From: Serilophus lunatus
Taxonomy: Eukaryota > Chordata > Aves > Passeriformes > Eurylaimidae
Direction of reading: 5' to 3'
Assembly (NCBI GenBank): GCA_013399895.1
Contig: VXBA01005913.1
Span: forward strand, 1 to 64,000
Length of the DNA stretch: 64,000 nucleotides
The notes below the pieces were generated by a model that saw only the letters and a list, made by a program, of their open reading frames with translations, searched no databases and was not told the origin of the DNA. Below, piece by piece: positions 1-13,002 of the stretch. The stretch's first letter is position 1. Each line of letters begins with the position of its first letter. The position numbers were made by a program, and so were the translations under genes.

Positions 1-191
1 CCCCCTGGGATGGAGTGCTCCCTCGGCCACGCTCCTGGGGCCACTGCCAGCATTGGGACCCAGGGACCCCGTGCCAGCCCCCTCCTCAGGCAGGACAGAT
101 GTGGGAGGGGGGTTCTGTAAATACTGATGGGCCAGATTGAGGACCCTGGGGAGCCATATCCAGCCCACGGGCCGTAGTTTGAGGACCCCTG
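1..191. mobile_element. hAT (Charlie-like) DNA transposon, right end, cut by the window start
   Basis: This GC-rich block stands out sharply from the AT-rich DNA that follows. It ends in TTGAGGACCCCTG at 179-191. Read on the other strand this is CAGGGGTCCTCAA, the form of a hAT/Charlie terminal inverted repeat (CAGNGGTYCTCAA type). Before it comes a segment about ccagcccacgggccgtag (160-177), typical of the GC-rich subterminal part of such elements. The 8 bases after the end (192-199, ctctaagc) would be one copy of the 8-bp target duplication; the other copy lies outside the window. No transposase frame is visible in this part, so it is probably a non-autonomous or internally deleted copy. 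The orientation of the parent element cannot be told. The family call rests on the terminal repeat alone. Confidence 0.6.
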
Positions 192-2635
192 CTCTAAGCT
201 TTGGCCACACAGTTACTTGCTTCCCTGCCTTTGTGAATCTGGCTGCAAACTCCTGCTGCCTTTCCCTTGCTCCCAGTGTCTGTCAGCACATTTAAAACCT
301 GCTCACTCTTCTGCTTACATCAGCATCTGTAAGATTTTAAAATTGGTTTTGATTCTAAACTCAGAGATGATGGGGCTACAGACCACTAGCTTGTTTGGAC
401 ACAGGTTATTCTGTTTCTGATCTCAAACATTCTCCAGTGCCACTTGAGGATAAATAGTGGCTCATCTTTTTTCTTTGAAGAACCTGGTGTTTGCAGCGTT
501 TTGGTTTCCTTTCACTGTCAGCTTCCTCTGATTTAGCTCTGTGCATTCAGATTGGATTATACTGAAAAAGTTTGAAGTCTGCATTTTTATAGTAAGTAAA
601 GAAGATATCTTCTTTATTCTGCAGAATATAAAATACAGCAGGTAACTAATAATTACCTAATTGCTTCTTGCATTTCCAACCTTTGACATGGCTTACTCAG
701 ATATTTAACCAGGTAGGAGGAAAACACTAAGTGTAGCTTCATTTTGAAAAGAGAGATCATTCAGTTTGTATAGATCTCTGCTTTTCTGATGTGATCATGT
801 TTTTTCAGAAAGCACATTTTCTTTATCATTCACTAACAAAATAAAATAAACATTCTAGACCCTGCACTGTTCTTTTGATGTGAAAAGGAAATGAAATCAC
901 ACCTCCTCAGGTTTGTAATTCAGTTCTTCCCCTGAGAAAAGGACTTAGGTATTTTGGGTTTTCCTACTAATGTTGCACATAAAAGAAAGAAGGTTTTCAT
1001 TACATCCCAGTTCAGCATCCGTGGAATTGTGTATCTCGTTTTCTTTTTAGAAAATTTTTGGTATATTTTGGTAGTGATTAAATAACATATTTTCTCAACA
1101 ATCCTACTAAGGAAACACTAGGAAATAAAGTTAAAAAATAAATAAAATAATAAAATTAAAATAGAATAAAAAATAAGAAAAAATCATTTACTTATTACTA
1201 CTGACTAGAAAGGAGAGGATCAGGCTCAAATTGCTTCAACTATTTTTCTGGGTAAGCACACATAGAATCATCAACAAAAAGATCAGATGAAAATGCGCTA
1301 AAAACTTAACCGAGAAACAGAATCCCAGACATAAAGAGCCTTGGCAATAATTGTAACAGAAACAAGCCCTAGGTTGGTAAATTCCTATTGTGTCTTTCTT
1401 ATAGGCTTCATCTCCAATTACCTTCATGACTCATCTAACAAAACACACTGAGGAAATGACAGGAACTAAAGCAAAGACCAAACCCTAGAATATTGTCATG
1501 ATTTTCTGTTCTAGTTGTCAAATCTTAGATGCTGAGAGAGATTGTAGAAAAATTACATGCATGCATAAATGTTTACATGTTACTTTTGTCTGTTAGAATG
1601 TGAAATAAGATGTTTTATCTTGGTGTGTAGGGTTTCTAATTAGATTACATAGAAATCTCTGTAAGAAATTGTAACAATTAAATAATCATCAAAAAAAGCA
1701 GCTGAACAAGGCAAGCATCCTGGGCATGGTAAGGTTTGTCCATGTTGAAGTTGCCTAAATTACAGTAATAAGAGATCTTGTGATGTTCCATCACCTGAAA
1801 ATGGACTTGACATTTACCTTGGGAAAGTGCTGAGCAAGACATTTCCATATTTTTATGTCTTGTTTAGATCTCAGACCTATTATTTTACCTTAAACTTTGC
1901 TTTGGCAAATGGACTCCAGTCTTTCTTCAGGTTAACAGCATTATATCTAAACTCCTAGAAGACAACAGAGATGTTGCCACCGGAACAGCAACAATGTACT
2001 AAAGATCAATCTTAATACCCCTAGCTGTACACTGGTGCAACTTCAGAGATTTTGTGGAGTTCCTTCTAATTTCTATGAGAACAAATATGAATTCAAACTC
2101 ATAAATTTCCTTCAGCAGTATAATTCAGCATGTGTTTCATTGAAAGTATATGACTCTATGTCAGGTGAATATCTGGCTTACTATTTGTCTGTGGAAAAAT
2201 CCGTCATTTGTTACTCCCCGCTTCAAAATGTTTCCCAGAAGTTTTCTAGTAAAACCAAATGTTCTTTGAGGTTTGAACGTATTTGATTATCAGTAAAGAC
2301 AAAGACATAGAAACTGAATCTTCCATCGATATATTGAAATAAACAGACAACAAAAGTTAAGCTCTTTATATAGTAGGCTTCATTTTTGGGGCTAAAGTTT
2401 TGCTCTCTGCTTACAAGTATACAAACTTTATGTGAACACACACACAAAAAAAATCAGAATCAAGACAGTTTAGACTTGAGTATATTAGAATGTGGAGAAA
2501 TGTATTTTGATTCAATAGTTTGGGACTTTCTGCTTCATATGTTGTTAACATACCCTCCCCCAGGCAAATTCCACTGTCAGCCTTTACACAGGTTTCTCCA
2601 TGAGGCTTAGGTGATGAGAGATGTAAAATGTAAAC
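192..2635. other. AT-rich unique sequence, no gene seen
   Basis: Stop codons are frequent in all six frames and the longest open frames are about 60-85 codons, with no recognisable domain. It holds one low-complexity A/T tract, listed separately. I see no splice-site-bounded exon, RNA gene or recognisable repeat. Confidence 0.6.
1131..1188. repeat. A/T-rich low-complexity tract
   Basis: A run of almost only A and T built from AAATAA, AAAATAAT and AAATTAAAAT units, with no G or C over long stretches. It is a simple AT-rich tract and no mobile element end can be seen next to it. Confidence 0.8.
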
Positions 2636-2694
2636 TGAATGGTATGGGATCCTTGTGGGTCCCTTCCAACTCAGTATATTCTGTGATTCTGTGA
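2636..2694 (+). mobile_element. CR1 LINE, 3' end fragment
   Basis: The segment matches the CR1 3' UTR end: a gggatccttgtgggtccc stretch, then ttccaactcagtatattctg, closing with the CR1 tail unit (two overlapping ATTCTGTGA-like copies at 2678-2694). CR1 ends in such short repeats rather than poly(A). Only about 60 bp is left, as expected for a strongly 5'-truncated LINE copy. It has no coding part. Confidence 0.85.
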
Positions 2695-2990
2695 CTTCCC
2701 ATCAACTTCGGAGACTCTCATTCCTGTATCACGTCTCTTTCCCAGCATAGCGAGACTTATCTGGTAGGATGACAAGGACCGTAGCAAGAAAGATAAAACC
2801 TGCCATAAAATTTTATGAAATTCAGGACTAGTTGTGAAAGGAAGTACTAATTTTTGGATAGATAGATTTATGCTTGCTCTTGTAATGCTTTGGTGATTAG
2901 GTGATTGACCAGGGTACATATCTGGCTTCACCATCTTGTAGAAATAAAAGAACAGAAAACAAAAGGCAGCTTATTTAGGAAGGGCTTCTT

Positions 2991-3050
2991 AAAAAACAAA
3001 CAAACGAACAAAACCACACAAAACCCCCCCAAAGCCAAACAAACAAAAGC
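2991..3050. repeat. A/C-rich low-complexity tract
   Basis: AAAC and CAAA units with a run of seven C at 3024-3030. Similar A/C tracts or their T/G complements recur at 20.5, 28.7, 30.2, 35.4, 47.9 and 63.0 kb. Confidence 0.7.
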
Positions 3051-4923
3051 ACCAGGGAAAGAGAAGCAACTTTTAAAGCTTTGCTCTTTTTCCTTTGGGA
3101 AAACAAAACATAAAATCCCCAAAACAGACCCCTAGTTTTGAATGTACTCAATTTCTTGTCACATTATACTAACCAGTATATTAATTTGTCATCTCTGATG
3201 GCCATAAAGGATATGAACTCAGAAAAGATGCTGAAAAGTAATTGCTTGCAAATATTTTGCCTGTATTGAAGAGCACAGACATCACAGCTGCTTCCCTCAC
3301 TCTCCTTTTGTGCAGTTTCACAATGAGCTGACTACAGGACATGAGGTAAATGTAGGATATAAACTGCAACTACAATGTAATATGGAATATCAGCTGGTAG
3401 GAGAGACCAGCTGCTGGTGAAGAATGGTCATCCAAGCTCTAACTACCATTTACCTCATTAAGTGACTCAACAACTACAAATATTAAGTACTAGTTGACCT
3501 ATTATAGTAAATCCCTTTAACAAGAGTAAGATTTATATCTAAAAATAGAGCATCATTTCTCAGCTTTTCTAAAGTATGTTTACTATCCATTTTTATACGG
3601 GAGGAATTAAGTTGTTTGAAATAAAACTAAAAAATTTGGTAGCATGCAGTTGATAACAGGTACTTATTGGCATTGTCACTGTTTTCTACAGTCTACAGGT
3701 AGAAGAAAAAGGTTTGATATGAGACAGAAAAGCTGTAAGACTGAGACCGAAGGTTGACAAAATCCATAGACTCATTGAACTTACAATTTTATCTATCATA
3801 AGCTCTAAATTGGCACTTCCCAAACACACTCTGGTCAAGTGCCTTAGAGAGAATGGGGATAGTAGCAACCCCCTTGACTCTATTATTAACTGCCTACATA
3901 GGCAGGAGGAGATGTCTTTTCTGGCTGCTCTGCTTACAGGCTTTATTTTGTATAGCTCTCTAGCATAGCTTTTGTTGCACAAATCTCAAAGTTGCTACAC
4001 AATGAAACAGGACCAAGCAGGACCAGGCTTATTCTTTCTTCCCAATGTCTTGATTCCTCCTGAATCCTCTGAACAAGTTATTGTCTCCACTTCATGACTC
4101 TTGAAAGTTAGTTTTTGCTTTTTTTTCAAACAATTAATGATACTTTATCACCAGGATAAACTGATGCATTATAAGTGACTGTAAGTGAATTTCCCCAGCT
4201 GATGATGGATAGAAAAGACTTTGAATGCTTTAGGAAATCAGAGATAACATCCCTATGAAAGTTTATTTTAAAAATTAAATAAACAAGTATATGCAACTAA
4301 TTCAATGTCTGGGAACTGTGAGTACAGCAGCGGTTTTTTTTTATTGCCAGAGGTTATCCAAATAGACAATTAAAAGGTTGTCCCCCAAATCTTAGTGAAC
4401 TTCTCAGCATTTAGTTTAATATCATAATTCTTTGTGAGTTTTGAAGAAGACTTTTTCTTGAAAGATATAAAAATATGTTTCATCTGTACAAGCATGCTTG
4501 CTAATTCAACTTATCTCTAGAGAAAATTTAAGATCTTCATGGTGAATTCTTCATGAATACAACAGAGTATTCTTGCATTAATTTCCTCTTCCCCATTCTC
4601 CCTGCTGTCTTACTGGCACAACACTATTAGATCTTAATAAAAAATTGAGTTTGAGTTTCCACAGCTAAAACTAACAGAGATATTAAACTCCATCATACAA
4701 ATTTATTTTATTTATTTTTTCCCCTTACATTAACATTTGTAGCATGTGGTAACTATACAGCATTATTCCTGGGGGAGTTTTCAAATTAATTCTCTAATGG
4801 AGGATGCCATTAAGTAAGTGTGTTGCACCAGTCTGACACATGGAAAGTGTTATAAGAACCAGCCTGGATTAAAGACCAAGTTTGGAAAGGGATGATTTTT
4901 AAAAGGGTTTATTTTCATTTTCT

Positions 4924-5049
4924 TTCGATGCTGGTAGGCTGACATTGACAGATTGAGAACATACTGGCCAAAAAATCCTTTCCAACCAGTCTTTCTGCTG
5001 GTCCTAATATGTACAATTAACCTTTCTGCTACATGTCATCAGCATCGAA
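4924..5049. repeat. 126-bp segment bounded by a 10-bp perfect inverted repeat
   Basis: TTCGATGCTG at 4924-4933 is the exact reverse complement of CAGCATCGAA at 5040-5049. A second pair, TGACAT at 4940-4945 and ATGTCA at 5033-5038, is nested just inside. The layout resembles a short MITE or a cruciform-forming regulatory element. No target-site duplication is evident in the flanks and I do not recognise the family. Confidence 0.4.
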
Positions 5050-8000
5050 GTTCACACTTAATTAGTGAGAGTTCACTTCTAAAGACTGAAAAATGCTGAC
5101 AGCTTTCTTGCATGCTTTCAATAAAAATGCCTTCTCACTTGCCAATACTGAAGTGGTGTACTACACTTTTTTTATAGATTAGTTGAACAAAACCCATATA
5201 AAGAAAAATAGTATACTGGATAAGAGAAATTTAGACCACTACTCCAGATGTGTGCACTGAAGCAGCATCATATCTTCACAGAGGTAATAGCTGTTATGCC
5301 TATGGTTCCATTGGGTTCACGAATGTGTCCTAAGGAAAGAGCATACAGGCAGCACAATATACAACACTGGGTTTATGCAGTGTGTGTTTTCTGTGACTCC
5401 CTACAGAGTGCAGAGAAGTTGTAGACATTGATGCTAATAAAGAGGGGAGCTTTGTTTTTGTGAGGCTGCACTTGGTACAGCTGTTACACAAGTTCTGTGA
5501 CAGCTCATCACCTCCTACCCTGCCCAGCACACTGCCTCCAGGAACCAGCTCATTTTCCTTTGTGCAGATCTGCCATAATCAGGTCCAGTATGCTACTGCG
5601 GAGTTAAAGTGTACAATTTGATTTCTGTAACAGTTCTGACTATGGTGCATATGTAACCTGACTGAAAACCACATACAGCAATAAAGGGGAAGAAAAAAAT
5701 AAAATAGCTTCTTATTTTTAAGAAAAATCCAAGTCTCCCCAGGTTTTTCAAACATCTCTTTATGTTTCTATTGCAACACCCATTTTAACTTGCTGCTCCA
5801 AATAAATAATACTGTATATAGAAAATTGTCATACAACTGATCCATAAAAAGTTCCTCTCTTTTCCAACTCCATTGCAGTATTTTTCCTCACACATCTCTT
5901 TCACCAAAGATATTCCCTTTTCTAAATATCTGAGTTCACTGACTGTAATTTAAGTATCTCCAATCTTCATTAATTTGCAGATAGGAAATTAGGCCAGATC
6001 TGTATTCCTACTAATGTAAAAAAATTGCCTTCAGGAAAATCAAAAGAATTTTAATGACATATCTTTACGTAAATAAAACAGTCATCCAGTTCTTTTTTCC
6101 TGTTCTATTTTCATTGTGCTGGTGAAGGAGTGGGAATATACCCTTATAATTGAGCATGATTTATATAATATGCTAATTCATAAGTGGTGGCTCATCATCT
6201 GCAATGTGAACCTTGAGAACACTGCAAAGAGTGCAGTGAGGACAGGTTTTTCTCTTGGGTTTCCAGCACACTCCACAAAGAGCAGTGCTTCACAAGTGTT
6301 TGCAGAAACAATGTGCCGCCACAGACATGCAAGGCTGGCTTTCTTGCCTGTACAGACTGGAATAAGCCTAAATATCTTATGGAATCCTTTTAAGTTCACG
6401 TTTATAGTTCCAAGACCTATGGATATTTGGTCATAATGTTTTCATAATACCTTTTTTCTTGTACACAAAGGGTAGGGAAAAAAAAAATCCATTTTTTGAG
6501 GAAAAAGGGATACTTTATACCCAAACTGAATATAGCAGGTAAGGACCGTTTAGTACTGAGAACTGAGCAGTTTTTGCTGAGCCCTCAGCAGGCTACAGAA
6601 TTGCTGGATGAACCTGATGCCTCAACTCTTCATTTGTCAAAAGCATAGAGGCGTCATTACAAGAGAGTATAAATTGGCAAACAGCATTTAGGTGAATATA
6701 TTCTGCCCTGGTCATGCATTTCAAAGGAACATGTGGAGCTATGCTGGTGGCCAGCTGCATTGCTTTCGATGCTCCACCAATCATAGACTGGTTCTGCATC
6801 GACTGCACTGGAAACTTGGGCACATACAGACATTATTTTGCAGAAACTTAAACTGCTGTGCCTGTATTCTGAGATTTTCCAAAACTTTAACATGATAAAA
6901 TGAGGCAACCTGGCTCCCTCTCCTTTTTTTTTTTATCTATGAATGAAGACAACAAGGACAGTAAGGTTGTGATCTAGTACAATTAATATTTGAACTTCTC
7001 TCTATAGCAAATAATTTGGGCAAAACTCATGTTGTCCTCTGCAAAATCATTCTTCATTGGAGAAATTCCCTTAGTCTCCTAATCCATAAATCAGTGTCTC
7101 AGTTGATGAAGAAAAGATGAGTTTCCCTCTCTGAGGATTAGACACATTCCTTTCCCCACGTGGTACACAGCTCTTTAGAGAATGGTTTTAAACTTAACCA
7201 AACCTCTTTTTCTATCCACCTTTTGAGTATTTTTACTACTGTAATGAGAATTTTTTTTTGTGATGAAATACTATAATACTTCATACTTCAGCTTTCATTC
7301 TTATTTTTGTTTTAAAACACTTCTTTCCAGTTTAATTCTCTCCTGTTTAATTGCCACCGTAATAATAAGAACATTTTTTTTTTCACATTGCTTCTAAACA
7401 GAAAGAAAAGGTTTATGGTTGCATGCAATACCCTGGAAAGAAATATGACTAAGGAGCTATGATCAAGGGAGAACATCATAGTGTTATGTTGCCTGTGTTG
7501 GTATCTTACTAGAAAATTAATATACCACAGTTCAGGTAATTACAGAATCTGTATGTGATCTCTCAAGATGCAGTGATTTAAAGGGCTTCTGACTGAAAAA
7601 TTCCCATCTTCTTATTGTTCCTTCATTTTGTTTCCTAGTAGAAAGCTAAATAATTTACACAATTCAAAATTAGATGTTTTAGCTTTTTTTTTCAGCAAAG
7701 TACCATGTCAAGTGAGATGATTGGTACTCATACTTCCATATTAATCATATTTCAATGGTTTCCAGAATGCTAAGATTTAATTTTCTTGACTGGTAGATTC
7801 TAACTGTTAAGAGGTTCATCACTGCAAATGGTGCACTTGCAAACAAAACAAAACAAATCAGGATAAAACTATTAATGATTTAAGATACCTGTTCCCAAAC
7901 AGATGTTCAAAGAACTAACAGCTTCATTCCCCACCCCTTTGTAATGCTGTCCACAGCTTTTATGGCGAGTGTCTGACGTGCTGGCCTCCTGTAACATGGT

Positions 8001-9776
8001 TGTCTAGTGTATACTTGCTCTGGACAAAGCATAGGATTTGGGGTCTGCTGGAGCAAAATACACGGGTAAACAAACACAATCTGTCAGCAGACTCTAAAGG
8101 CTTATGCTGGCCATATGAACCTCTCTTTTCTTGCTAAAGGCAAGTCATTGTGTTAGAGAGTTCAACATCATGTTAAAAATATTGGACAATCTCTACTTTT
8201 TACAAATTTTAATAAGGGCTTTTGGCGGCCTACAATTCAAATTTTGGGAGCATGTTTTCCCCCCTTTCTTGTTTCTGTTTACTCTCTACTCTGAAGAAAA
8301 AATCTGAGAAGTTAAAATGTTTCCCCGAGCAGCCAATACTTGAGGTCACTTCAAACTGAGCAGAAAAAAACCCCAAATTTTTTTGTGTCAGTGAGCACCA
8401 TATTCTCATTCCCAAGAGTAATGAGAAAAATCTTACTCTATATGCATATAGTTTTAATATTCTGTCAGTTTACCTTTTTTTCCTTCACACTCAGCTTTAG
8501 TTTCCAAGCTGACACTACGAAGATACCAGCTTATCAAAATTGATTTTAGATGTTGCATTACCATTTCTGATTGATGATGAATGGACAAGTCCTCTTTCTC
8601 CATGTGGGCTCATGCACATGGATGTGTACTGACAAGTGTTTGAGGTTGAAATTTTAAAACCAGTTCCCACTTAAACTAAAATAAAAAGTGGAAAATTTCT
8701 GCCACTAAGGAATGCAATACAGTTCTAAGTCAATGGGAGGAAAAGAGTTGTATTGCAGAAATAGGCAACTCAACTTTAACCCACAGCACTCATTATGCTT
8801 CTCATTGCAGAGATTTCAAATAGAGTTAAGTATCAGGCAAATATATCTTAATTTAGGATTCACAAACATGTAAGGATTACAAAGTTCTCTTTATCATATT
8901 ATTAAAAGTATCCTTCCCCCTGTACATCTGTACTGCATCCAGTGCTCTTGGGGAGTGTCACGCAATTTGTAATTCCCAAATGTGTTAGGCATGAGGTAGG
9001 TGTTGGAGTGCTCAACTTCAGCAAGATGCTTCCAGGCAAAAAGAACAGCAGACTTTTCAGCATTTATGCATATTGATAAATTAAAACTTAGGCACTATAA
9101 CATACACAAGTGTGTTAGGCAGAAGCTTGAAGTTGTACTGATTCTGTTAGCATATACTGCTGTTCTTAACAGCCCTATGTATCTTAATATTTGCTTAAAC
9201 CATAATCATTTATCTCCTTAAAACTGATGTGTAATAAAAGCATCACGTTTAACTACAGACAGGTAGAAAATTCCCCACCATACCCTCCCCACCTTTAAAT
9301 AGAACTAATACATGGAAGTCCTTCATCCTCAAAGAAGTCAGTCACATACCCATTCCTCCATACAGTATGTGTCTGAGCTGATGAGAGTGCAGTGGCCAGA
9401 CAGCATGAGACAGACACAAAGCAATGTGTATTTTAAAGGCATTATAGACAAAGCAGACTCAATGGGATGGCATCTGTGAATTCTAAATAATGCAAGGCTC
9501 TCTGTACTGCACATGTGTATGTTGAAAGACATTATCAGGCAGACTTCACCAACAGCTGAAGAGCTTGTCTACTGCAATTGCTGAAGTTATTATATTTCCA
9601 GTTTAGCCTAGTCAGATGAGGAGACTAATCTTTTATCAGAAAAGGGGTCACAAATGAAGTCAAAACCCATTAAACTACTTAAGTAGTTTTATGAGATGCA
9701 GGAAGACTGATGCTATTGCAAGCTACATGATGTACCCTAGAGGCCAAGAAGAGTTTTCTACCTTGAGCACGTCTAA

Positions 9777-9895
9777 GAATCCTAAAATCATGGAATAATG
9801 ATTGGAAGGAAATTATAAGGTTAGAAAAGACCTTTAAGATCATCAAGTCCAACTGTCAACCTAGTGGCATTATCATATTCACCATTAAATCACTT
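9777..9895 (-). mobile_element. CR1 LINE, 3' end fragment
   Basis: In the minus orientation this is a CR1 3' UTR. The plus strand reads aatcctaaaatcatggaata (complement of the degenerate tail), then gttagaaaagacctttaaga, then tcatcaagtccaactgtcaa, the common order in bird CR1 copies. It continues into a diverged stretch ending near cattaaatcactt. The copy is 5'-truncated, non-coding and moderately diverged. Confidence 0.85.
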
Positions 9896-12588
9896 TCATT
9901 TTCATGTAATGCCTTCAAGACCAGAACCAGAGGCAAAAGGCTCAAAGAAAAAAAATTCTTTCCTGTCTCCAAATGTGTAATTCAGGGAAAAGAAAAAAAA
10001 AAGTATCTTGAGAGTGTTTCTTCAATGATTGGACATCAAAGTAGAAGTGTGGAAAAAATAGATTATGCCTGAGGTAATTCAAGATGCCATTATGAACAAT
10101 TCCCTTTCTATTGGCTCACTGGAAAGTATCATGTAAGCAAATTTGTTCAGTGAATTGTAGAATAATACGTGCACTCACTGTTACTATACACTGTGGAAAA
10201 TTATGTGTGTTCTCATGCAATAACTTCTGTGATTGGCAGAAATCCTCTGAAGTGCTTATTACCCAAGTGTTGGCTAGGTTGTCTCAGTTATCAATACATA
10301 TGAAAAATATTGAAAATGAAGGAGTATATTTCTTAGAGACAAGTTTTATAGATATTTGAGGACAGTGTGTGGAACCCATAATTTACATAAGGTGCAAACC
10401 CAAGTTATTTTATGCGAAATCTTGATGTGAATGAAAAGAAATAACCACATGATGGCAGCATAATACACGACAACAGGAAGAGACTGGTGCCACTTTTTCA
10501 TGACCAAATAGGAGAATTTTAGGGAAAGGCAGGGTGCTACCTTCAATCGGTTCATAAGAAGTGCTCACTAGTCACCTAGTTTGATACATGAGCTGCACCA
10601 AGAGGAAAGCTGTAGCCATAAAGTTTGGAAAGCACAACTTTGTAGTAGTACACCAAGGTTGCAGCTGCAGTTCATCAAAGACCAATTTTCACTCCAGTGA
10701 AAACTGGAGTGTTTGCAAGCAAGGAATAGCATCTCCTGAACACCTTGGTACACAGCTGGCTGTAAAGGAGTACTCTAATTAACCAAATGCTGTCCAGTGT
10801 GAAAGACCTCAGTGTTCCCAAATTCTTATTGGTACATCAAGTAGCAAATTCACATTATATGCTCTTGCATAACTAGGGTTACATGGGTTACTAGTGTGTA
10901 CACAGACTGCTTAAAAAATTGTACTGTCATTTAAGGAATGAAAGAGATCCTCAGATTTCTGACCTCTTCTGGATGGACATGTGGGAAGAAATATCTCAAA
11001 TGCTATCATAAATGTATGCATCTTATTCTGTCACTGTTGTTACATCTTCTTTCTATCTATGCTCAGTAGCCTTATTTTATTCCTTGTTCAACTCCCCCTG
11101 TCTTGTTTCTTCTGGACCCTTAGTCAGTATGTTTAGTTACTCCAGTCTTTCACTGTTGCAGATCTATCCTGGTAATGAACTTCAGTTGCATCATTCATAC
11201 ATATCAGTAGACCAACATACATTTGGACCTTAACAAATTAGTGGATTGCAATGGGTTCTGTGACATGTTAAGTATTAGAAGTGCTTTTGCCCTCTCTCCT
11301 TGTCAATTTTTTTACCCTACGTGCTCTGCACCTCCCTCACCTCTAGCTCATCTGATCTTTCTGGAGGGCCAGAAGCTTTTCCCCAATAACTTCAGCTATT
11401 GGTGGAGGCTCCCACACAATGCAGCACTGGGGCTCTCTTTTTTCCCCCCTTCATATTACCAAGAGTTGAGCAACTCCATCATCCAGTAATCTTTTCTGGT
11501 ATCATCTGCCACTGCCAATCATTGTACCACTGCAAATTATTTACCAGTCTTGTTTCCAGTTGCCCTCTGGTGCTGCTCAAGTGCTACATTGCCAAAGACA
11601 GCTTTGGGAATGACAATTCCAAAAAGCCAGACAGAGAGAATTTGTTGCACAGTGTGCAGGCAAGGTGCCAAAACCTTACCTGTGGGATGCCTTGGAAGCT
11701 AAAATCTTACATGGGTTAAATGTGCAAATGGCTAAATTCGTGGAACAAATCTATCAGGACTATGAAACATAGAAGTGTCACCGGAGCCACAGGTCTCTGC
11801 AGAATAATCAATGTATGGTTATCCTGATCTTATAATTTATGAAGTTCTTAATAGCTAGTGTCAGAGAAAGTATTACAGACCAGATAGACTTTTGTTCTAA
11901 TTCTGTATGGGCATTTTTATTTATTTTCTTACAGCTATATAAAATATTTGGCTTTTCTTTCCTTGGAAACTCAACTTTTGAAAGTTCAACATTTGCTTTT
12001 TTTTTTTTTTTACTGTAAGATGTGGTGATTGAAAAACCCCACAAATACTTTAAAAGTACTCAGAAACCTAGATGCCATAAAATCAGAGAATTTAGTGGGG
12101 TTGTCCCCCAGTTTTTTGGTAAAGCACATAATTGACAATGATGTTTTATAATGAGAATCAGTGGTGTTGGATAATGGCTTAGGTGAGCAGACAGGAGGAA
12201 AGAATTGAAAACAGTCTGTAATTTGACATCTGAAAATACTATTTTAAATTAAAAATATCTGAATCAATCCACCAAACTTAATCTCTCTTATTTGCAAACA
12301 TTATATGTTCCTCCAATTTTCTCACATATACACCTTGCTTGCTTGTGCAGGCTAATACCATTTGGAAGTACTACCCAGCTCACCAGCTGTGACCTCTTCC
12401 TCCCTATCAAAATGCATTTTAAGGATTATCTTTGAAGAAACGATTTCAGAAGAACAAACGAGTTTGTGTTTGAGGAGCAGGGGTCAGGGGTTAAAGAATC
12501 AGATATGCAATGTGAAAAGCAACCGTTCATAGAATATTTTCTGCACTGAATGTATACTGCAACATTTCCTACAGTACTAATACAAGAG
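9896..12588. other. AT-rich unique sequence, no gene seen
   Basis: It includes a nested inverted repeat at 10652-10749 and a pyrimidine-richer part at 11030-11600. There, two overlapping plus-strand frames of 88 and 106 codons (11223-11489 and 11399-11719) are serine-, proline- and hydrophobic-rich. They lack a domain, a coding-like start context or splice structure, so I do not call them genes. Confidence 0.55.
10652..10749. repeat. Nested inverted repeat (potential cruciform)
   Basis: The inner arms CACTCCAGT (10690-10698) and ACTGGAGTG (10703-10711) are perfect complements around a GAAA loop. The outer arms ACCAAGGT (10652-10659) and ACCTTGGT (10742-10749) are also perfect complements. 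The arms between do not pair continuously, so it is not a clear microRNA-type hairpin. Function unknown. Confidence 0.4.
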
Positions 12589-12704
12589 TGCTGCGTGTTG
12601 AGGCAGTTCAGTCCCACTCAGCTGCTCTCTCACTCTCTTTCAGTGTGACCAGGGAGAGGAATGGAAGCATGAAAGTAAAGAAAGTCGGGTTGAGATAAAG
12701 ACAG

Positions 12705-12710
12705 TTTAAT
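12705..12710 (-). promoter_or_regulatory. Poly(A) signal of the outer LTR
   Basis: The plus strand reads TTTAAT, so the minus strand carries ATTAAA. It is followed in the transcription direction by ctgtctttatctcaacccga, the usual neighbourhood of the poly(A) signal in this LTR family. It lies about 120 bp before the LTR end. Confidence 0.5.
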
Positions 12711-12940
12711 CAGTAAAGCCATATGCACAGGCAAAGAAAAACAAGGAATTAATTCACTGTTTCCCATTGGCAGGCAGGTGTTCAGCCACCTCCAAGAAAG
12801 CAGGACTCCATCGTGAGGAATGCTGTCTTGGGAAAACAAGGTGGCATAACTTCAAAATTCCTCTTTCCCTACCTCCTTCTGATGCCGTAAGGGCCTGAGA
12901 TAAAAAAATTGAGAAACACAGAGTGAAGGGGAGAAGCAGC

Positions 12941-12946
12941 TTTACT
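12941..12946 (-). promoter_or_regulatory. Poly(A)-type signal of the nested LTR
   Basis: The plus strand reads TTTACT, so the minus strand carries AGTAAA, a known variant of AATAAA. It sits about 50 bp after the TATA-like box and 61 bp before the LTR end. Confidence 0.4.
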
Positions 12947-12992
12947 GGTCAAAGGCTGATGATCCAAAGAGAAAAATCATAACCATCTTCCC

Positions 12993-13002
12993 ATTTTTAT
13001 AA
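12993..13002 (-). promoter_or_regulatory. TATA-like box of the nested LTR
   Basis: The minus strand reads TTATAAAAAT. Its spacing to the poly(A) signal and the LTR end fits an LTR promoter. Whether it is active cannot be seen. Confidence 0.4.

Larger units (their letters stand above)
2695..9776. other. AT-rich unique sequence, no gene seen
   Basis: About 7 kb with no recognised repeat beyond an A/C-rich tract (2991-3050), short homopolymer runs (for example 7250-7258 and 7374-7382) and the inverted repeat at 4924-5049. The longest open frames are 98 codons (minus, 3686-3982) and 106 codons (plus, 6116-6436). The second overlaps a 73-codon minus frame and neither resembles a known protein, so both are treated as chance. 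Confidence 0.6.

Noticed and set aside
11223..11719. Two overlapping plus frames (88 and 106 codons) as a small gene
   Set aside because: No domain and no coding signal; the pyrimidine-rich composition explains the open frames.
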